From Atrichornis clamosus (taxonomy: Eukaryota; Chordata; Aves; Passeriformes; Menuridae), in the NCBI GenBank assembly GCA_013400975.1, contig WBMZ01008995.1, forward strand, positions 1 through 64,000: a DNA stretch of 64,000 bases. The letters run 5' to 3'. Under the pieces are notes generated by a model that worked only from the letters and a program-made list of their open reading frames with translations, had not been told where the DNA came from and ran no database searches. Below are positions 63,501 through 64,000 of the stretch, one piece after another. The number at the start of each line of letters is the position of its first letter. Position 1 is the stretch's first letter. Both the position numbers and the translations under genes were made by a program.

Positions 63501-64000
63501 GGTCACACCAATATTTAAATGCATTTGAACGGATGCTTTACTTTAGGCATCAAACCACCATTTTTACAATCCATTCATCAGAGCAAGTGTAACTAAAGAC
63601 ACATAAAAACAGACAAAATTTATATAGCTGTTTCAGGCAAGTTTCATATAATCAAAAGGCTTTGCCTATCACATGACCTACCCTCTTTCATTGCATTCTT
63701 TCTATGACCTATAACCATCAACACTCTTCTAAAATTACTGAAAGATATTTTCCTAAAGCCAAGTACCATTTAACAGGACAAAAAGATGAAAAAACTCTCA
63801 AATGTGGCATATGAACATTTAATAATTAGGTATAATACTCAGTTGATTAAGATTCTGAGTAACAGAAGCAGGGAGGCAAACATGTAATTCATCACAATTA
63901 TTGTCCATATTTTTGAAGGGCAATTTCTGTATTTCATCAGAGAAATATAAGAAGCTTGAACACTTATTTTGGACTGGTATTGATTTCTCTCTCAGTCTTA
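60540..64000 (-). other. ADCY2 intron, 3' part only (at least 3461 bases)
   Basis: The acceptor ends TCTAG at 60540. I looked for the preceding C1b exon on the minus strand and did not find one, so the intron continues past the window. Only simple A-rich and T-rich tracts are visible. Confidence 0.7.

Noticed and set aside
1..64000. CRISPR arrays, operons, tRNA or rRNA genes, a new multi-gene system
   Set aside because: None was seen. The window is explained by one large vertebrate gene, its introns and dispersed repeats. Small intronic RNAs cannot be excluded by eye; a covariance-model search would settle that.

Overview
The window is nuclear DNA from a bird. The evidence is a set of CR1 LINE fragments with the typical avian 3' end (GATGATCTC...TTCCAAC...ATTCTGTGATTCT), two pieces of an ERV-type LTR that I recognise from neoavian genomes, long AT-rich introns, and one vertebrate gene whose codons and splice sites are intact. 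A neoavian host is inferred from the LTR pieces; the species cannot be named.

The one gene I can assign with confidence is ADCY2 (adenylyl cyclase type 2) on the minus strand. Thirteen coding exons lie between 60539 and the stop codon at 8325-8327. They join without a frame break into the last 528 residues of the protein: the end of the C1b linker, membrane helices 7-12 with the glycosylated extracellular loop, and the whole C2 catalytic half. The 528 residues end in NVAS-stop, and the substrate-site residues fall exactly where rat AC2 numbering predicts (constant offset 562, total 1090). The first half of the gene lies to the right of the window.

Layout: 1-~140 is a dense CpG island cut by the window edge, probably the promoter of a neighbouring gene. 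140-7900 is intergenic and 3'-flanking DNA with a CR1 (428-1070) and an inverted LTR fragment (~3190-3945). 7939-8303 is a possible remnant of a small DNA transposon directly behind the ADCY2 stop codon; it contains a candidate poly(A) signal. 8325-60539 is ADCY2. Its introns range from 1.1 to 10.3 kb and carry CR1 copies (9886, 34401, 35513, 36445, 38475), a candidate LTR (~30430-30895) and a second LTR fragment (~49400-49988). 60540-64000 is intron with no recognised exon.

No operon, CRISPR, defence or other new multi-gene system is visible. The observations most worth checking are the altered Gbeta-gamma contact motif, the longer TM11-TM12 junction with an alternative donor, the transposon-like inverted repeats in the 3' UTR, a CR1 about 26 bases from a splice acceptor, and an assembly N flanked by a perfect 13-base duplication.
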